A stretch of 64,000 bases of DNA from Campylobacter lari (GTDB lineage Bacteria > Campylobacterota > Campylobacteria > Campylobacterales > Campylobacteraceae), in NCBI RefSeq assembly GCF_900638335.1, contig NZ_LR134508.1:992001-1056000 (forward strand). The letters run 5' to 3'. A program made the translations under genes and the position numbers. The notes below the pieces were generated by a model. It did no database searches, was not told the origin of the DNA, and saw nothing but the letters and a program-made list of their open reading frames with translations. Position 1 is the first letter of the stretch. Each line of letters starts with the position of its first letter. Positions 20,165 through 30,811 of the stretch are shown piece by piece.

Positions 20165-21886
20165 ATGCAAAATTGGAACTTAAGTACATTATTTAAAGAT
20201 GAGCAAGAATTAAATCTTTTTTTACAAAAAACCCAAGATGAAGCTTGTGAATTTAAAAAACAATATGAAAACAATCTTCATAGTTTAAGCAATGAGCAAT
20301 TCTTGCAAGCTTTAAAAAACTATGAAGAATTAATCTTAAAACTTTCTCACATACTAACCTATGTGTATTTAAATTTTGCTCAAGATACTACCAAGGGTGC
20401 TTTTTATGCAAAATATGAAAATTTAAGTAAAAAAATAGAAGAAAATCTTTTATTTTTTGAACTTGAATTTTGCGAATTAAAAGAAGAAAAAAGCAAAACT
20501 TTCATCACATTTTGCAAAGATTATGAGTTTTATTTAAACAATCTTATCAAACACAAAAAACACAATCTTTCTAAAAAAGAAGAAAGAGTTATCCTAGCTC
20601 TATCAAGTACAGGTTCAAATGCATTTGCAAGATTATTTGATGAGACATTTAGTGCTTTAAAATTTAATTTTGAAGGGCAAAAATTAAGCGAAGAAGAAAT
20701 TCTAAGCAAGCTTTATGATAAAGATAGAAGCATTAGAAAAAAAGCTTCAAAATGCTTTAGTAAAACTTTAAAAAAGCAAAATAAGCTTTTAGTATATATT
20801 TTCAATATGATTAAAAGCGAACTTACTAGTATTTGCGAGTTAAGATCTTATGAAAGCCCAGAAACTCCAAGACACATAAGAAATCAAATTTCTAAAAAAA
20901 GTGTTGATGCGCTTATTAGTGCTAGTGAGAATAGCTTTGATATTGTTTCTAAATTTTATAATGCAAAGAAAAAAATTCTAGGGTATAAAAAGTTAAAAGA
21001 TTATGATCGATATGCGCCTATTGGAAAAGAAATGCAAGTTGATTTTGATCAAGGAAAGGATATAGTTTTAAAAGCCTTCGAAAAATTTTCTAAAGATTTT
21101 TATATGATAGCAAAAGAAGCTTTTGAGAATAATTGGATCGATGTTTATCCTAAAGAATTTAAACAAAGTGGTGCTTTTTCTCACTCAAGCACGTCACTAA
21201 GCCATCCTTTTATACTTTTAAACTATACCAACCAAAGACGTGATCTTTTCACTCTAGCACATGAGCTAGGCCACACTATACATCAAAAACTTTCTTATAA
21301 AGTAAGTTTTTTAAATCAAGATACACCTCTAACTACAGCAGAAACTGCTTCAGTATTCGCAGAGATGTTGATTTTTGATTATATTAAAGAAAATTTAGAC
21401 AAAGAAGAGCTTTTATCTTTATATGCAGCAAAAATTGAAGATATTTTTGCTACTCTTTATAGACAAATTAATTTTACTACCTTTGAACGCAGATTTCATG
21501 CTAAAAAAGAAGAACTAAACGCTCAAGAACTAAGTGAAATTTGGCTTGAAGAATCAAGAAAAATGTTTCAAGATAGCGTAGTTTTAACCAAAAATTATGG
21601 CCTTTGGTATTCTTATATACCGCATTTTATACACTCTCCATTTTACTGCTATGCTTATGCTTATGCACAACTTTTAGTTTTAGCACTTTATGGTCTATAT
21701 AAAAGTGGTAAATGTATTGATTTTACTTCAATTTATATTGAGTTTTTAAGTAGCGGGGGAAGCAAAAGTCCAAAAGAACTTGTAGCTATGTTTGGCTTTG
21801 ATATAGAAAGCGATGAGTTTTGGAATATAGGCTTAGAGCAAGTTAGGATACTAGTAGATGAATTTTTAAGGCTAAGCAATGATTGA
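20165..21886 (+). CDS. pepF: Oligoendopeptidase F (M3B family)
   Basis: A 573-residue zinc peptidase. The catalytic motif HELGH is at 366-370 in 'FTLAHELGHTIHQ', followed about 25 residues later by 'TTAETASVFAEML', which supplies the third zinc ligand. The N-terminal half is helical as in M3 peptidases. It degrades short peptides in the cytoplasm. No clear Shine-Dalgarno precedes the ATG, so it may rely on coupling to pyrB. Confidence 0.95.
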   Translation: MQNWNLSTLFKDEQELNLFLQKTQDEACEFKKQYENNLHSLSNEQFLQALKNYEELILKLSHILTYVYLNFAQDTTKGAFYAKYENLSKKIEENLLFFELEFCELKEEKSKTFITFCKDYEFYLNNLIKHKKHNLSKKEERVILALSSTGSNAFARLFDETFSALKFNFEGQKLSEEEILSKLYDKDRSIRKKASKCFSKTLKKQNKLLVYIFNMIKSELTSICELRSYESPETPRHIRNQISKKSVDALISASENSFDIVSKFYNAKKKILGYKKLKDYDRYAPIGKEMQVDFDQGKDIVLKAFEKFSKDFYMIAKEAFENNWIDVYPKEFKQSGAFSHSSTSLSHPFILLNYTNQRRDLFTLAHELGHTIHQKLSYKVSFLNQDTPLTTAETASVFAEMLIFDYIKENLDKEELLSLYAAKIEDIFATLYRQINFTTFERRFHAKKEELNAQELSEIWLEESRKMFQDSVVLTKNYGLWYSYIPHFIHSPFYCYAYAYAQLLVLALYGLYKSGKCIDFTSIYIEFLSSGGSKSPKELVAMFGFDIESDEFWNIGLEQVRILVDEFLRLSND

Positions 21887-22325
21887 TAAAATTTTAAATA
21901 ATAAAAATTTTATAAGTTTAATGCAAAAAAGCATTTATGAATGTTTGCAAATTTTAATCCGAGAAGATATTGAGTTTAATATCATTGTAAATACTAAATT
22001 TGTTACACTCGAACCTCCTTTGCCTCCAGAATTAGATGTAGTGAGTAAAAATCCTTATTGTATTTTTGCACTTGGTGGTTATACTTTTAAATCTATAGTT
22101 TTAACAAATGAACATATAGAATTTCATGCAGGTTTTGGACCTGATGATTTTGCAACTTTTGTGAAGGTAGATTTAGGGGCAATTACTCAAATTCAAGTTG
22201 AAGATAATATTATTTTTGTCAATTTTTCAAACTATTTCAAAAAGCAAAATGATCAAAAATTAAAAGAAAAGTCTATGAATGCTTTTTTAAATAATCCTAA
22301 CAATAAAGATTTATTTAAAAAATGA
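21879..22325 (+). CDS. Conserved hypothetical protein
   Basis: A 148-residue soluble protein overlapping the pepF end by 8 bases and the helicase start by 4 bases (ATGA). The centre, 'VTLEPPLPPELDVVSKNPYC', is proline-rich and is followed by strand-rich sequence ('LGGYTFKSIVLTNEHIEFHAGFG'). The same gene sits at this place in C. jejuni (Cj1100, from memory). I recognise no domain or catalytic motif. Tight coupling to a helicase gene is the only functional hint. Confidence 0.65.
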   Translation: MIDKILNNKNFISLMQKSIYECLQILIREDIEFNIIVNTKFVTLEPPLPPELDVVSKNPYCIFALGGYTFKSIVLTNEHIEFHAGFGPDDFATFVKVDLGAITQIQVEDNIIFVNFSNYFKKQNDQKLKEKSMNAFLNNPNNKDLFKK

Positions 22326-24385
22326 GCTTTTTTGAAGGTTTAAATGATAGCCAAAAAGAAGCTATCATGCATATTGATGGAGCCATGTTAATACTAGCAG
22401 GCGCAGGTAGTGGAAAGACTAAAACCATCACCACTAGGCTTGCTTATTTAATCGACCATGTAGGCATTCCTGCGCAAAATACCCTTACACTAACCTTTAC
22501 AAATAAAGCTGCTAATGTAATGAAAACAAGAGCCTTGGCGCTTTTACAAGATCAAAATTTACACAATCCCCTTTTATGCACTTTTCATAAATTTGGCTTG
22601 TTATTTTTAAGACTTTATAGCGAAAGAATTAATAGGGCAAATAATTTTGTCATTATTGATACAGATGATAAAAAGAAAATACTAAAAGATTTAGCTAGTG
22701 AAAATTTGCAAAGCTCTTTAGCAAGCATAGGTGCTTATATTTCAAATTTTAAAAATCAAAGCAAAAGTGCTCAAGAAATACGCAAAGAATTAGAATTTTT
22801 AAAAGATGAAAAAAACAAAAATTACGAAGAAATCATTCATTTATATGAACAATATGAATATTTTTTAATCCAAAATAATTTTATGGATTTTGATGATTTA
22901 CTCATGCTAACTAATAAAATTTTAGAAGATGAACAATTTGCAAAAGAGCAAAGTCAAAAATATACTTATATAACAGTAGATGAGTATCAAGATACCAATG
23001 CTTTACAATATCAAATTCTAAAAAAACTTTGCACGTCTCATGAAAATATTTGCGTGGTGGGTGATGATGATCAAAGTATTTATGGTTGGCGTGGGGCTAA
23101 AATAGAAAATATCTTAAATTTCAAAGAGCAATTTAACAATGTAAAATTAGTCAAATTAGAGCAAAACTACCGCTCAACTAGCGCTATTTTGCAAGCTGCA
23201 AATGAGCTTATAGAGCATAACAGAAAAAGATTAGGAAAAACTTTGATTTGCACCAAAGATGAAGGCGAAGAAATTACAATTTTACAAAATGATGATGAAA
23301 AAATTGAAAGTTTTAAGGTCGCAAGAGAAGTTTTAAAACTTTTAAACTCAGGAATTAATCCTAGTGAAATAGCCATACTTTATAGAGTAAATGCTCTATC
23401 TCGTGCTCTTGAAGAAGCTTTTAGTAAAGAAAAAATTCCTTTTAAATTGCTAAGCGGAATTCGTTTTTATGAAAGAGCTGAAATTAAAGATATTATTTCT
23501 TATTTAAGATTACTTTCAAATTTAAATGATGATTATTCTTTTAAACGTATTATCAACCGCCCTAAAAGAAATTTTGGTAATGCAAGTTTAGAAAAGCTAG
23601 AAAATTATGCCAAAGAAAATCATTTATCTTTATTTGAAAGTCTATGTGCTTTGCAAGGAAGTGGATTTTTTAGCAAAAAAACAGACAAAGAATTAGAAAA
23701 ATTCATACTAAGCATACACAAAATCAAAGAAAAAGATGATTTACTTGCAATGATTTTAGCCTTAGAAGAAGAATTTAAAATCAAAGAATTTTATAAAGAT
23801 AACCCAGAGAGCGAAGATAAACTTTTAAACATAGATGAACTTTATGCTAACTTAAAAGATAAAATCACTCATGGAAATTATAATGGCTTAGATGATATTT
23901 TAAATGAAATTTCTTTACTCAATGAGCAAGATGGACTTGATAAAGAAAGTATTTGTATTATGAGTATTCATGCAAGCAAAGGACTTGAGTTTGATTATGT
24001 TTTTATCATAGGCTTAGAAGAAGGATTTTTTCCACTCACTAGCGAATCAAGCAATATAGAAGAAGAAAGAAGACTTGCTTATGTAGCAATCACTAGAGCC
24101 AAGAAAAAACTTTACTTAAGCTATGCTAATTCTAGATTTTATAAAGGAAGTCGCACAAGATTAGAAAAAAGTAGATTTTTTGGCGAGAGTAATGTAATCA
24201 AAAAAGAATTAACACTAGATCACCAAAAAAATTGCTATAAAAAAGGCGATTTAATCAAACATAAAATTTTTGGCATAGGCAGAGTCACTGGGGTAAGTAA
24301 AATAGGCGCTGAAGAAAAACTCACGATTAATTTTGGAGGTATAGAAAGAATGATAATGTCAAGTTTTGTGGAAAAAGTGATATGA
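22322..24385 (+). CDS. UvrD/Rep-family ATP-dependent DNA helicase
   Basis: A 687-residue superfamily 1A helicase with all core motifs: Walker A 'GAGSGKT' (27-33), motif II '[11 protein letters not shown]', motif III '[14 protein letters not shown]', motif IV '[11 protein letters not shown]', motif V '[19 protein letters not shown]' and motif VI '[15 protein letters not shown]'. The short C-terminal domain ('[19 protein letters not shown]') is of PcrA/UvrD type. It unwinds DNA 3' to 5' in repair or at blocked forks. It overlaps truB by 4 bases. Rep, UvrD and PcrA cannot be separated by eye. Confidence 0.95.
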   Translation: MSFFEGLNDSQKEAIMHIDGAMLILAGAGSGKTKTITTRLAYLIDHVGIPAQNTLTLTFTNKAANVMKTRALALLQDQNLHNPLLCTFHKFGLLFLRLYSERINRANNFVIIDTDDKKKILKDLASENLQSSLASIGAYISNFKNQSKSAQEIRKELEFLKDEKNKNYEEIIHLYEQYEYFLIQNNFMDFDDLLMLTNKILEDEQFAKEQSQKYTYITVDEYQDTNALQYQILKKLCTSHENICVVGDDDQSIYGWRGAKIENILNFKEQFNNVKLVKLEQNYRSTSAILQAANELIEHNRKRLGKTLICTKDEGEEITILQNDDEKIESFKVAREVLKLLNSGINPSEIAILYRVNALSRALEEAFSKEKIPFKLLSGIRFYERAEIKDIISYLRLLSNLNDDYSFKRIINRPKRNFGNASLEKLENYAKENHLSLFESLCALQGSGFFSKKTDKELEKFILSIHKIKEKDDLLAMILALEEEFKIKEFYKDNPESEDKLLNIDELYANLKDKITHGNYNGLDDILNEISLLNEQDGLDKESICIMSIHASKGLEFDYVFIIGLEEGFFPLTSESSNIEEERRLAYVAITRAKKKLYLSYANSRFYKGSRTRLEKSRFFGESNVIKKELTLDHQKNCYKKGDLIKHKIFGIGRVTGVSKIGAEEKLTINFGGIERMIMSSFVEKVI

Positions 24386-25200
24386 ATAAACTTTTTGTAG
24401 CTTACAAACCAAGTGGTATAAGTTCTAATGCTTTTTTAGGCAAACTCAAGAAAAAATATAAAAACAAAAAAGCAGGTTTTTCAGGAACACTTGATCCTTT
24501 TGCAAAAGGTGTTTTACTAATAGCTTTTGATCAATATACAAAACTTTTTCGTTTTTTTGATAAAAATCCAAAAGTTTACAAAGCAACGCTTTGGCTAGGT
24601 GCACATTCACTAAGCCTTGATAATCAAAATATCAAAGAGATCAATCTTATAAATACTTTTGATGAGCAAATTTTAGAACAAATTAAAAATGAACTTTTAG
24701 GTAAAATCACCTACACCCCGCCCGCATATTGTGCAAAAAAAATAGATGGGGTGCGCTCTTATGAGCTTGCAAAAAGAGGTTTTGAAGTCAATTTAAAACC
24801 CTGCGTTATGGAAATTTTTTATACTAAAATTTTACACTATAACCACCCCTTTTTAACCATAAAAATAGCAGTTAGTGAGGGTTCTTATATACGCTCTTAT
24901 TGTGAATTATTTGCTAGAAAACTTGGCATTAAAGCCACACTAAGCTCATTAGAGCGTTTAAGTGAGGGAAAGTTTTTTTATGAGAATGAAAAAGAGTTAA
25001 ATCCTTTAGCTTATTTAAATCTTAGAAAAAATACGATAAAATATCCCCAAAAATTATACAATGGACAAAAAATATTTTTGGACGATTTGGAAATTCAAGA
25101 AGAAGGTAGCTATATTTTAGAAGAAAAAGATTTTTTTTCTATCATTTCTATCCAAGATAATCAAGTGCAATATTATTTAAATAAGGTATTAAAATGTTAA
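24382..25200 (+). CDS. truB: tRNA pseudouridine-55 synthase TruB
   Basis: A 272-residue enzyme making pseudouridine at position 55 of tRNA. The catalytic '[14 protein letters not shown]' contains Asp38; '[14 protein letters not shown]' and '[18 protein letters not shown]' are the other family blocks. The N-terminus '[19 protein letters not shown]' is a typical start. It overlaps the helicase by 4 bases and csrA by 7 bases. Confidence 0.96.
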   Translation: MNKLFVAYKPSGISSNAFLGKLKKKYKNKKAGFSGTLDPFAKGVLLIAFDQYTKLFRFFDKNPKVYKATLWLGAHSLSLDNQNIKEINLINTFDEQILEQIKNELLGKITYTPPAYCAKKIDGVRSYELAKRGFEVNLKPCVMEIFYTKILHYNHPFLTIKIAVSEGSYIRSYCELFARKLGIKATLSSLERLSEGKFFYENEKELNPLAYLNLRKNTIKYPQKLYNGQKIFLDDLEIQEEGSYILEEKDFFSIISIQDNQVQYYLNKVLKC

Positions 25201-25421
25201 TTTTATCAAGAAAAGAAAATGAAAGCATAAAAATCGGAGATGATATAGAAATTAAAGTAGTTCAGACAGGCAAAGGTTATGCTAAAATAGGTATCGAAGC
25301 TCCAAAATCTTTAATGATACTACGCAAAGAACTCATCGAGCAAGTAAAAAGTGAAAATTTACATGCAATTAGCGATGAAACAATAAAACTTGATGACCTG
25401 AGTAAAAAGCTTAAAAAATGA
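25194..25421 (+). CDS. csrA: Carbon storage regulator CsrA
   Basis: A 75-residue RNA-binding translational regulator. The N-terminal '[20 protein letters not shown]' and '[20 protein letters not shown]' are the RNA-binding strand and the helix, with conserved Arg near position 44. In Campylobacter CsrA represses flaA translation and is sequestered by FliW (known). Here it is embedded in a housekeeping run (truB-csrA-ispE) with overlaps on both sides. Confidence 0.96.
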   Translation: MLILSRKENESIKIGDDIEIKVVQTGKGYAKIGIEAPKSLMILRKELIEQVKSENLHAISDETIKLDDLSKKLKK

Positions 25422-26173
25422 AAGCTTACGCAAAAGCTAATATTTTTTTAAAAATCATAGGAATTGATTCAAGATCTTATCATTTATTACAATCACGCTT
25501 TGTTTTAATAAAAGATATTTTTGATGAGTTAAACTTTAGTGATGAAAAAACTAAAGAAGGATTTGAAATCACTGGAAATTTTACCCAAGATACCATCATA
25601 CACAAAGCTTATAAAGAATTAGAAAATTTAGGTTTTTCTAATGAATTAAATGAATTTTTTAAAGACAAAAGTTTAAAGCTTATCAAAAACATTCCTATAG
25701 GTGGAGGCCTTGGTGGAAGTAGCACTGATGCGGTGACATTTTTACTTATGATCAACGAAGCTTTAAATTTAAAACTTAACCAACAACAACTTGAACAAAT
25801 CTGCCAAAAACTTGGCTCTGATTTAATCTTTTTTTTAAACGGATATGATAGTGCAAATGTTAGCGGTTGTGGTGAGATTGTAGAGTATTTTGAAGATGAT
25901 TTTACCCAACTTGATTTTACTTTTCCAGCTATTGAATGCTCAAGCGCAAAAGTATATAAAGCATTTGATGAAAGCTCATACGATTTAACAGCAAATTTAA
26001 ATTTAGCCAAAACACTTAAAACACTTAAAACAAGTGAGATTTTAGAATATAAAAATACTGATTTAAACGACTTATTTGCCCCTTGTGTAAAAATTTATCC
26101 TAAAATGCAAACTTTTCTTAATGAAGCTTATTTTTTAAGTGGAAGTGGAAGTGGAGTTTTTAAGGCTAAATGA
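25418..26173 (+). CDS. ispE: 4-diphosphocytidyl-2-C-methyl-D-erythritol kinase IspE
   Basis: A 251-residue GHMP kinase of the non-mevalonate (MEP) isoprenoid pathway. The ATP loop is '[13 protein letters not shown]' (93-105), and the N-terminus '[13 protein letters not shown]' carries the family lysine/asparagine pair. C-terminal '[12 protein letters not shown]' is the third GHMP motif. Overlaps csrA by 4 bases and smpB by 4 bases. Confidence 0.96.
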   Translation: MKAYAKANIFLKIIGIDSRSYHLLQSRFVLIKDIFDELNFSDEKTKEGFEITGNFTQDTIIHKAYKELENLGFSNELNEFFKDKSLKLIKNIPIGGGLGGSSTDAVTFLLMINEALNLKLNQQQLEQICQKLGSDLIFFLNGYDSANVSGCGEIVEYFEDDFTQLDFTFPAIECSSAKVYKAFDESSYDLTANLNLAKTLKTLKTSEILEYKNTDLNDLFAPCVKIYPKMQTFLNEAYFLSGSGSGVFKAK

Positions 26174-26628
26174 TGAAAAAAACTATAGTAAAAAACAAAA
26201 AAGCTTTTTTTGATTATGAAATTTTGGAAAAATTTGAAGCAGGTATTGTTTTAAAAGGTTCTGAAGTGGTAGCATTAAGAGCTAGTAGAGCAAATTTAAA
26301 AGATTCTTTTGTGCGTATTATCAAAGGTGAAATTTTCTTACTTAATGCTCATATATCTCATCTTAGTACTACACATTCATTTTATAAGCATGATGAAAAA
26401 GGTGCGCGAAAACTTTTAATGCATAAAAAGCAAATCGATAGGCTTTTTGGCAAAATTAGCACTCAAGGTTTTACTATAGTGCCATTAGAACTTTATTTTA
26501 ATGAAAAAAATAAAGTAAAAGTCTTAATAGCCTTAGCCAAAGGAAAAAACTTGCACGATAAAAGAGAAAGCTTAAAGAAAAAACAAGCAGATCTTGAAGC
26601 AAGAGCTGCTATAAAAAATCATTATTAA
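26170..26628 (+). CDS. smpB: tmRNA-binding protein SmpB
   Basis: A 152-residue partner of tmRNA in ribosome rescue. Signatures are '[19 protein letters not shown]', '[20 protein letters not shown]', '[15 protein letters not shown]'-like sequence and a basic tail starting at '[15 protein letters not shown]'. Two consecutive ATGs (26170, 26173) are possible starts; both overlap or abut the ispE stop. tmRNA itself (ssrA) is not in the window. Confidence 0.96.
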   Translation: MMKKTIVKNKKAFFDYEILEKFEAGIVLKGSEVVALRASRANLKDSFVRIIKGEIFLLNAHISHLSTTHSFYKHDEKGARKLLMHKKQIDRLFGKISTQGFTIVPLELYFNEKNKVKVLIALAKGKNLHDKRESLKKKQADLEARAAIKNHY

Positions 26629-26640
26629 AAAAGGATTTTG

Positions 26641-27258
26641 ATGAAAAAATTTGCTTATTTATTTTTTACATTTGCTTTTGCATTTTTAATAAGTGCTTGT
26701 TCAAGTGAAGAAAAAATCGAAAATGAATTTGCTTTTGCTGAGTATAAAATGGGTGATGAAATTCTTTTAAAAAGCGTCAATGGCGGTGAAAAAACCTTAG
26801 TAAGAACACAAAATGGTTTTGTGGTAAAGGGCGAAGAGAATAAAATTTTAATGTTTGATTTTTTTGGAACCTTTTGCACACCTTGCCAAGAAGAAGCTAC
26901 TCATCTGACAAGCTTATGGCAAAAAAATACCGATAATTTTATCATCATAGGGCTTAGTCATTTTGAAAATGTAAGTGATCAAGCCGTAAAAGATTTTGCT
27001 ATCAAATATGGGGCATATTATTTCTTAAGCAATTCTAAAGAAAATGATAGAATTGTCGCACAAGCTTTAAAAGATATCAACTATCAAAGTATGGAACAAC
27101 TTCCTTTTAAAGTAGTTTTAAAAGATGGTGTTTATCAAGATTTAACAGACTTTTGGAATAAAGACTCAAAAAGTTATGTGAAATATTATCTTGGGAAAGT
27201 TTCTACTGAGATTATGCAAGAAGATATTAATAGGATATTAAATGGGTCTAAAAAGTGA
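26641..27258 (+). CDS. Thioredoxin-like lipoprotein (TlpA/ResA type)
   Basis: A 205-residue precursor starting at the ATG at 26641, six bases after AAGGA; an in-frame TTG just upstream is not needed. The signal peptide ends in lipobox 'LISAC' with Cys20. The thioredoxin fold carries a redox pair C79-TP-C82 in 'FFGTFCTPCQEEA'. Such proteins reduce disulfides or deliver electrons to periplasmic cysteines, for example in cytochrome c maturation (family knowledge). Substrate unknown. Corresponds by position to Cj1106 of C. jejuni. Confidence 0.88.
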   Translation: MKKFAYLFFTFAFAFLISACSSEEKIENEFAFAEYKMGDEILLKSVNGGEKTLVRTQNGFVVKGEENKILMFDFFGTFCTPCQEEATHLTSLWQKNTDNFIIIGLSHFENVSDQAVKDFAIKYGAYYFLSNSKENDRIVAQALKDINYQSMEQLPFKVVLKDGVYQDLTDFWNKDSKSYVKYYLGKVSTEIMQEDINRILNGSKK

Positions 27259-27535
27259 AATTTTAGAGCAACAAAAACTAGCAGAACCTAAAATGTTTAA
27301 GGTTTTGCTTTTAAACGATGATGTTACCACTATGGATTTTGTAATTGAAATTTTAATGAATATTTTTCATCATGATTTTGAAAAAGCAAGTGCGATCATG
27401 CTTGAAATCCATCATCAAGGAAGTGGAGTTTGTGGTATATACACAGAAGAAATTGCACTTAGCAAAAAACAGCAAGTTGACACGGCAGCAAAAAACAATG
27501 ATTTTCCACTCCAAACAAGGATAGAAGAACAATGA
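27242..27535 (+). CDS. clpS: ClpS adaptor protein
   Basis: A 97-residue N-degron adaptor. 'KVLLLNDDVTTMDFVIEILM' is the ClpS core that docks on ClpA and binds destabilising N-terminal residues; 'IHHQGSGVCGIYTEEIA' is the second conserved block. The start lies 17 bases inside the thioredoxin gene with AGGA upstream, and its end overlaps clpA by 4 bases (ATGA). Confidence 0.95.
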   Translation: MGLKSEILEQQKLAEPKMFKVLLLNDDVTTMDFVIEILMNIFHHDFEKASAIMLEIHHQGSGVCGIYTEEIALSKKQQVDTAAKNNDFPLQTRIEEQ

Positions 27536-29661
27536 AATATAAAGAACTAATTGACTCATTTATACCAAATGCAAGACATTTAAGCTTTATCAATCATCAT
27601 GAATTTATCACTTGCGAGCATTTGCTTTTTGCTTTAGTTAAGCTTAGCAATGATTTTAAAAATCTACTTGAAGAAATCGGAGATGGTGATTTACAAGGCT
27701 TTGAAAATGAATTAAAAAACTACTTGGCTAAAAATAACGAAATTTTAAAAAAAGAAATAGAACCTATTTTTTCTGTAATCTTGGAAAATATATTGCACAA
27801 GCTAAATGCAAAAAACCAAACAAGTGTGATTGATTTTATCATCGCACTTTGCAAAGAAGAAAAAGCTTATTCTTATAATATTTTAAAAAAACACCTAATA
27901 GAAGAAGAAAAAATAAAAGAATTGTTGCAAAATGCTGAATTTGAAAATTTAAAAACCCATACCATAGAGCTAGTTGAACTTGCAAAAAAAGGCAAAATCG
28001 ATCCTGTTATAGGTAGGAAATTTGAACTTGAAAGAATGATGCAAATTCTAAGCCGTCGTAAGAAAAATAATCCTATTTTAGTTGGTGAACCAGGTGTTGG
28101 TAAAAGCGCTGTTATAGATGGGCTAGCACTAGCTATAGCTGAAGAAAAAGTACCAAAACACTTAAAAAACTCAAAAATTTATAGTCTTGATATGGCAAGC
28201 TTGCTTTCAGGGACAAAATACAGAGGTGATTTTGAAAAAAGACTAAAAGATATCATTAAAGAATTAGAAAATATCCCTAATGCTATTTTATTTATAGATG
28301 AAATTCATACCATAGTAGGAACTGGCGCAAGCAATGAAAGTCATGCAGATATGTCAAATTTATTAAAACCTGCATTAAGCAATGGCAATATCAAATGCAT
28401 AGGAGCAACTACTTTTATAGAATACAAAAATACCTTTGATAAAAACAAAGCTCTAAGTAGAAGATTTGCAAAAATTGATATAGATGAGCCAAGCGAAGAA
28501 GAGTGCTTTTTAATCTTACAAGGCTTAAAAAGCAAATACGAAAATTTTCACAAAATCAAAATCAGTGATGAAATTTTACAAACAAGTATAAAACTAGCTA
28601 AACAATTTTTACATGATAAATTTTTACCCGATAGTGCGATTGATTTAATCGATGAGCTTGGTGCAAGCTTTGCTTTAGAAGATAAAAAAAGTAAAAAAAT
28701 AGTAAAAGTAAAAGACTTAGAAAATACTTTAGCAAGAATGACACATTCTCATAAAATTTATGAAAGCGATCAAGGTAAAATTCTTAAGAACTTAGAGCAT
28801 GATTTAAAACAAAACATCTTTGGACAAGGTGAAGCTATTAAAGCTTTATGTTCTATTTTAAAACAAAGCTATGCAGGATTAAAAGGTAAAAATACCCCAA
28901 AAGGTGTATTTTTATTTACCGGTTCAAGCGGGGTTGGTAAAACTGAACTTGCTAAAAATTTAGCACAAATTTTAAATCTTAATCTTGAAAGATTTGACAT
29001 GAGTGAATACTCACAAAAACATGATGTGAGCAAACTCATAGGAACTTCAGCAGGTTATGTGGGCTATGAAGATGGTGGCTTGCTTAGTAATAGTATTAGA
29101 AAAAATCCTTTTAGTGTAGTTTTATTTGATGAGATAGAAAAGGCTCATCCTGATTTAACTAATACTTTTTTACAAATTTTTGATAATGCAAGCTTGACAG
29201 ATAATAGTGGATTAAAAGCTGATTTTAAAAACACCATTATCATTATGACTTCAAATTTAGGCCTCAAAGAAAGCAATGAGCTTGGTTTTTTAAGTAATGA
29301 TAAAGAAAAAAGTAATAAAGCTATAAAAGATTTCTTTACGCCTGAGTTTATCAATCGTATTGACAAAATCATTCATTTTAATGACTTAGATCAAGAAATT
29401 TTAGAACAAATCGTTCAAAAAGAACTGGATTTAATGGCAAAAAATTTAAACAATATTACTATAGAAGCTGATAAAAAAGTAAAAGAATTTCTTGCTAAAA
29501 AAACTAATAATAGAGAATTTGGAGTCAGACTATTAAAACGCATTATTGCCGAAGAATTAGGAGAGAGATTAAGTGATGAAATTTTATTTGGAAAATTAAA
29601 AAATGGCGGTAAATTAAAACTCAAACTTTCAAAAAATGAAAAAATCGAATTTGTATTCTAA
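27532..29661 (+). CDS. clpA: ATP-dependent Clp protease ATPase subunit ClpA
   Basis: A 709-residue AAA+ unfoldase with an N-terminal Clp domain (1-140) and two ATPase modules: 'GEPGVGKS' (185-192) with 'LFIDEIHTIVGTG', and 'GSSGVGKTELAK' near 465 with 'VLFDEIEKAHPD'. The short second linker without an M-domain separates it from ClpB. It feeds substrates to ClpP, including those delivered by ClpS. Confidence 0.96.
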   Translation: MKYKELIDSFIPNARHLSFINHHEFITCEHLLFALVKLSNDFKNLLEEIGDGDLQGFENELKNYLAKNNEILKKEIEPIFSVILENILHKLNAKNQTSVIDFIIALCKEEKAYSYNILKKHLIEEEKIKELLQNAEFENLKTHTIELVELAKKGKIDPVIGRKFELERMMQILSRRKKNNPILVGEPGVGKSAVIDGLALAIAEEKVPKHLKNSKIYSLDMASLLSGTKYRGDFEKRLKDIIKELENIPNAILFIDEIHTIVGTGASNESHADMSNLLKPALSNGNIKCIGATTFIEYKNTFDKNKALSRRFAKIDIDEPSEEECFLILQGLKSKYENFHKIKISDEILQTSIKLAKQFLHDKFLPDSAIDLIDELGASFALEDKKSKKIVKVKDLENTLARMTHSHKIYESDQGKILKNLEHDLKQNIFGQGEAIKALCSILKQSYAGLKGKNTPKGVFLFTGSSGVGKTELAKNLAQILNLNLERFDMSEYSQKHDVSKLIGTSAGYVGYEDGGLLSNSIRKNPFSVVLFDEIEKAHPDLTNTFLQIFDNASLTDNSGLKADFKNTIIIMTSNLGLKESNELGFLSNDKEKSNKAIKDFFTPEFINRIDKIIHFNDLDQEILEQIVQKELDLMAKNLNNITIEADKKVKEFLAKKTNNREFGVRLLKRIIAEELGERLSDEILFGKLKNGGKLKLKLSKNEKIEFVF

Positions 29662-30277
29662 ACTTTTAAAAAGCCCTGATGATGCTCCTGTTTTTATCAG
29701 TGAAAAATTAGAGGTAGATTTTATACCTTATGCATATAGCCTAGGGCTTTTTCCATGGACTAGCAATCCTGTTACTTGGTGGTGTCCTTCTCCTAGAATG
29801 GTGCTTTTACCTGATGAAGTCCGCATACAAAAAAGCATAAAAAAAGCTTTGAAAACTTATGAAATAAGACTTGATTTTGATTTTAACTCGCTTATAAGTC
29901 ATTGTGCAAAAAGAAAAAAAACTTGGATAAGTCAAGAATTTATACAAATTTACACAAAGCTTTTTGATCAAAATTTAGCTCACAGTGTTGAAGTTTATGA
30001 AAATGATGTTTTAATCGGTGGTTTATACGGACTTATTATAGGCAAAATATTTTTTGGCGAAAGCATGATAAGTCTTAAAAAAGATGCCTCAAAAGTAGCC
30101 CTAATAAGACTTTGTGAGTTTTTAAAACCATATGATTTTTTAATAGATTGTCAAGTACCTAATGAGCATTTAAAATTTATGGGTGCTAAAGAAATGACAA
30201 AAAAAGATTTTTTAAAAACACTAGAAAAAAAAGTTTCACTTGAAAGTGGCTTTAAAAATTTCAAAAATTTACTATAA
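29636..30277 (+). CDS. aat: Leucyl/phenylalanyl-tRNA--protein transferase
   Basis: A 213-residue enzyme that adds Leu or Phe to proteins with N-terminal Lys or Arg, creating N-degrons for ClpS-ClpAP. Family motifs: 'YSLGLFPWTSNPVTWWCPSPRM', with the middle read as WTSN..WW.PSPR, 'GGLYGLIIGKIFFGESM' and 'DCQVPNEHLKFMGAKEM'. It begins 26 bases inside clpA, so the three degradation genes are translationally linked. Confidence 0.95.
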   Translation: MKKSNLYSKLLKSPDDAPVFISEKLEVDFIPYAYSLGLFPWTSNPVTWWCPSPRMVLLPDEVRIQKSIKKALKTYEIRLDFDFNSLISHCAKRKKTWISQEFIQIYTKLFDQNLAHSVEVYENDVLIGGLYGLIIGKIFFGESMISLKKDASKVALIRLCEFLKPYDFLIDCQVPNEHLKFMGAKEMTKKDFLKTLEKKVSLESGFKNFKNLL

Positions 30278-30316
30278 AAAGATATACTTATATATAAACA
30301 AAATTGCATAAATATT

Positions 30317-30334
30317 TTGGAATGATTTTTGCTT
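30317..30334 (+). promoter_or_regulatory. Sigma-54 promoter for flgB-flgC-fliE
   Basis: TTTTGGAATGATTTTTGCTT contains GG at 30319-30320 and GC at 30331-30332, exactly 10 bases apart, the strict -24/-12 spacing of sigma-54 promoters. It lies 36 bases before the flgB ATG. Rod and basal-body genes of Campylobacter are known to use RpoN with the FlgSR two-component system. Confidence 0.88.
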
Positions 30335-30369
30335 TTAGTCTATAAAAGCTTTATTTTAAAGGAAAAATT

Positions 30370-30801
30370 ATGATAAGCCCTTTTAAATCAAAAGAACTTA
30401 TTGTCGATGCTTTAGCAGGAAGAAATCTAAGAAGTCAAATGATTAACTCTAACCTTGCAAATGTTGATACTCCTTTTTATAAAGCAAGAGATATAGAATT
30501 TGAAACTGCTTTGGTTAATAGAGCAAATGAAATTTTCAAAAAAAAAGATACCAAGGAGCTTGAATTAGCAAGCACAAATGTTAATCATCAAAAACCTTGG
30601 AAATTTCCAGATCCTAATAAATCAACTATTTATTTAAGAGATGGACATTTAGCAAGAAATGATGCAAATACAGTAGATCTTGATGTAGAAACTACTGAAA
30701 TGAGTAAAAATACTATGATGATTACTGCTTTAGATGGTGTTTTAAGAAGACAAAGTAATATTTTTTCAACCATCATAGATACAAGCTCTAAATTAGGCTA
30801 G
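30370..30801 (+). CDS. flgB: Flagellar proximal rod protein FlgB
   Basis: A 143-residue rod component of the flagellar basal body, exported by the flagellar type III system. The N-terminal 'RSQMINSNLANVDTPFYKAR' is the conserved rod-protein motif, and the C-terminus 'NTMMITALDGVLRRQSNIF' forms the coiled-coil partner. A sigma-54 promoter is 36 bases upstream. First gene of the flgB-flgC-fliE unit. Confidence 0.96.
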   Translation: MISPFKSKELIVDALAGRNLRSQMINSNLANVDTPFYKARDIEFETALVNRANEIFKKKDTKELELASTNVNHQKPWKFPDPNKSTIYLRDGHLARNDANTVDLDVETTEMSKNTMMITALDGVLRRQSNIFSTIIDTSSKLG

Positions 30802-30811
30802 GAGAAAAATA

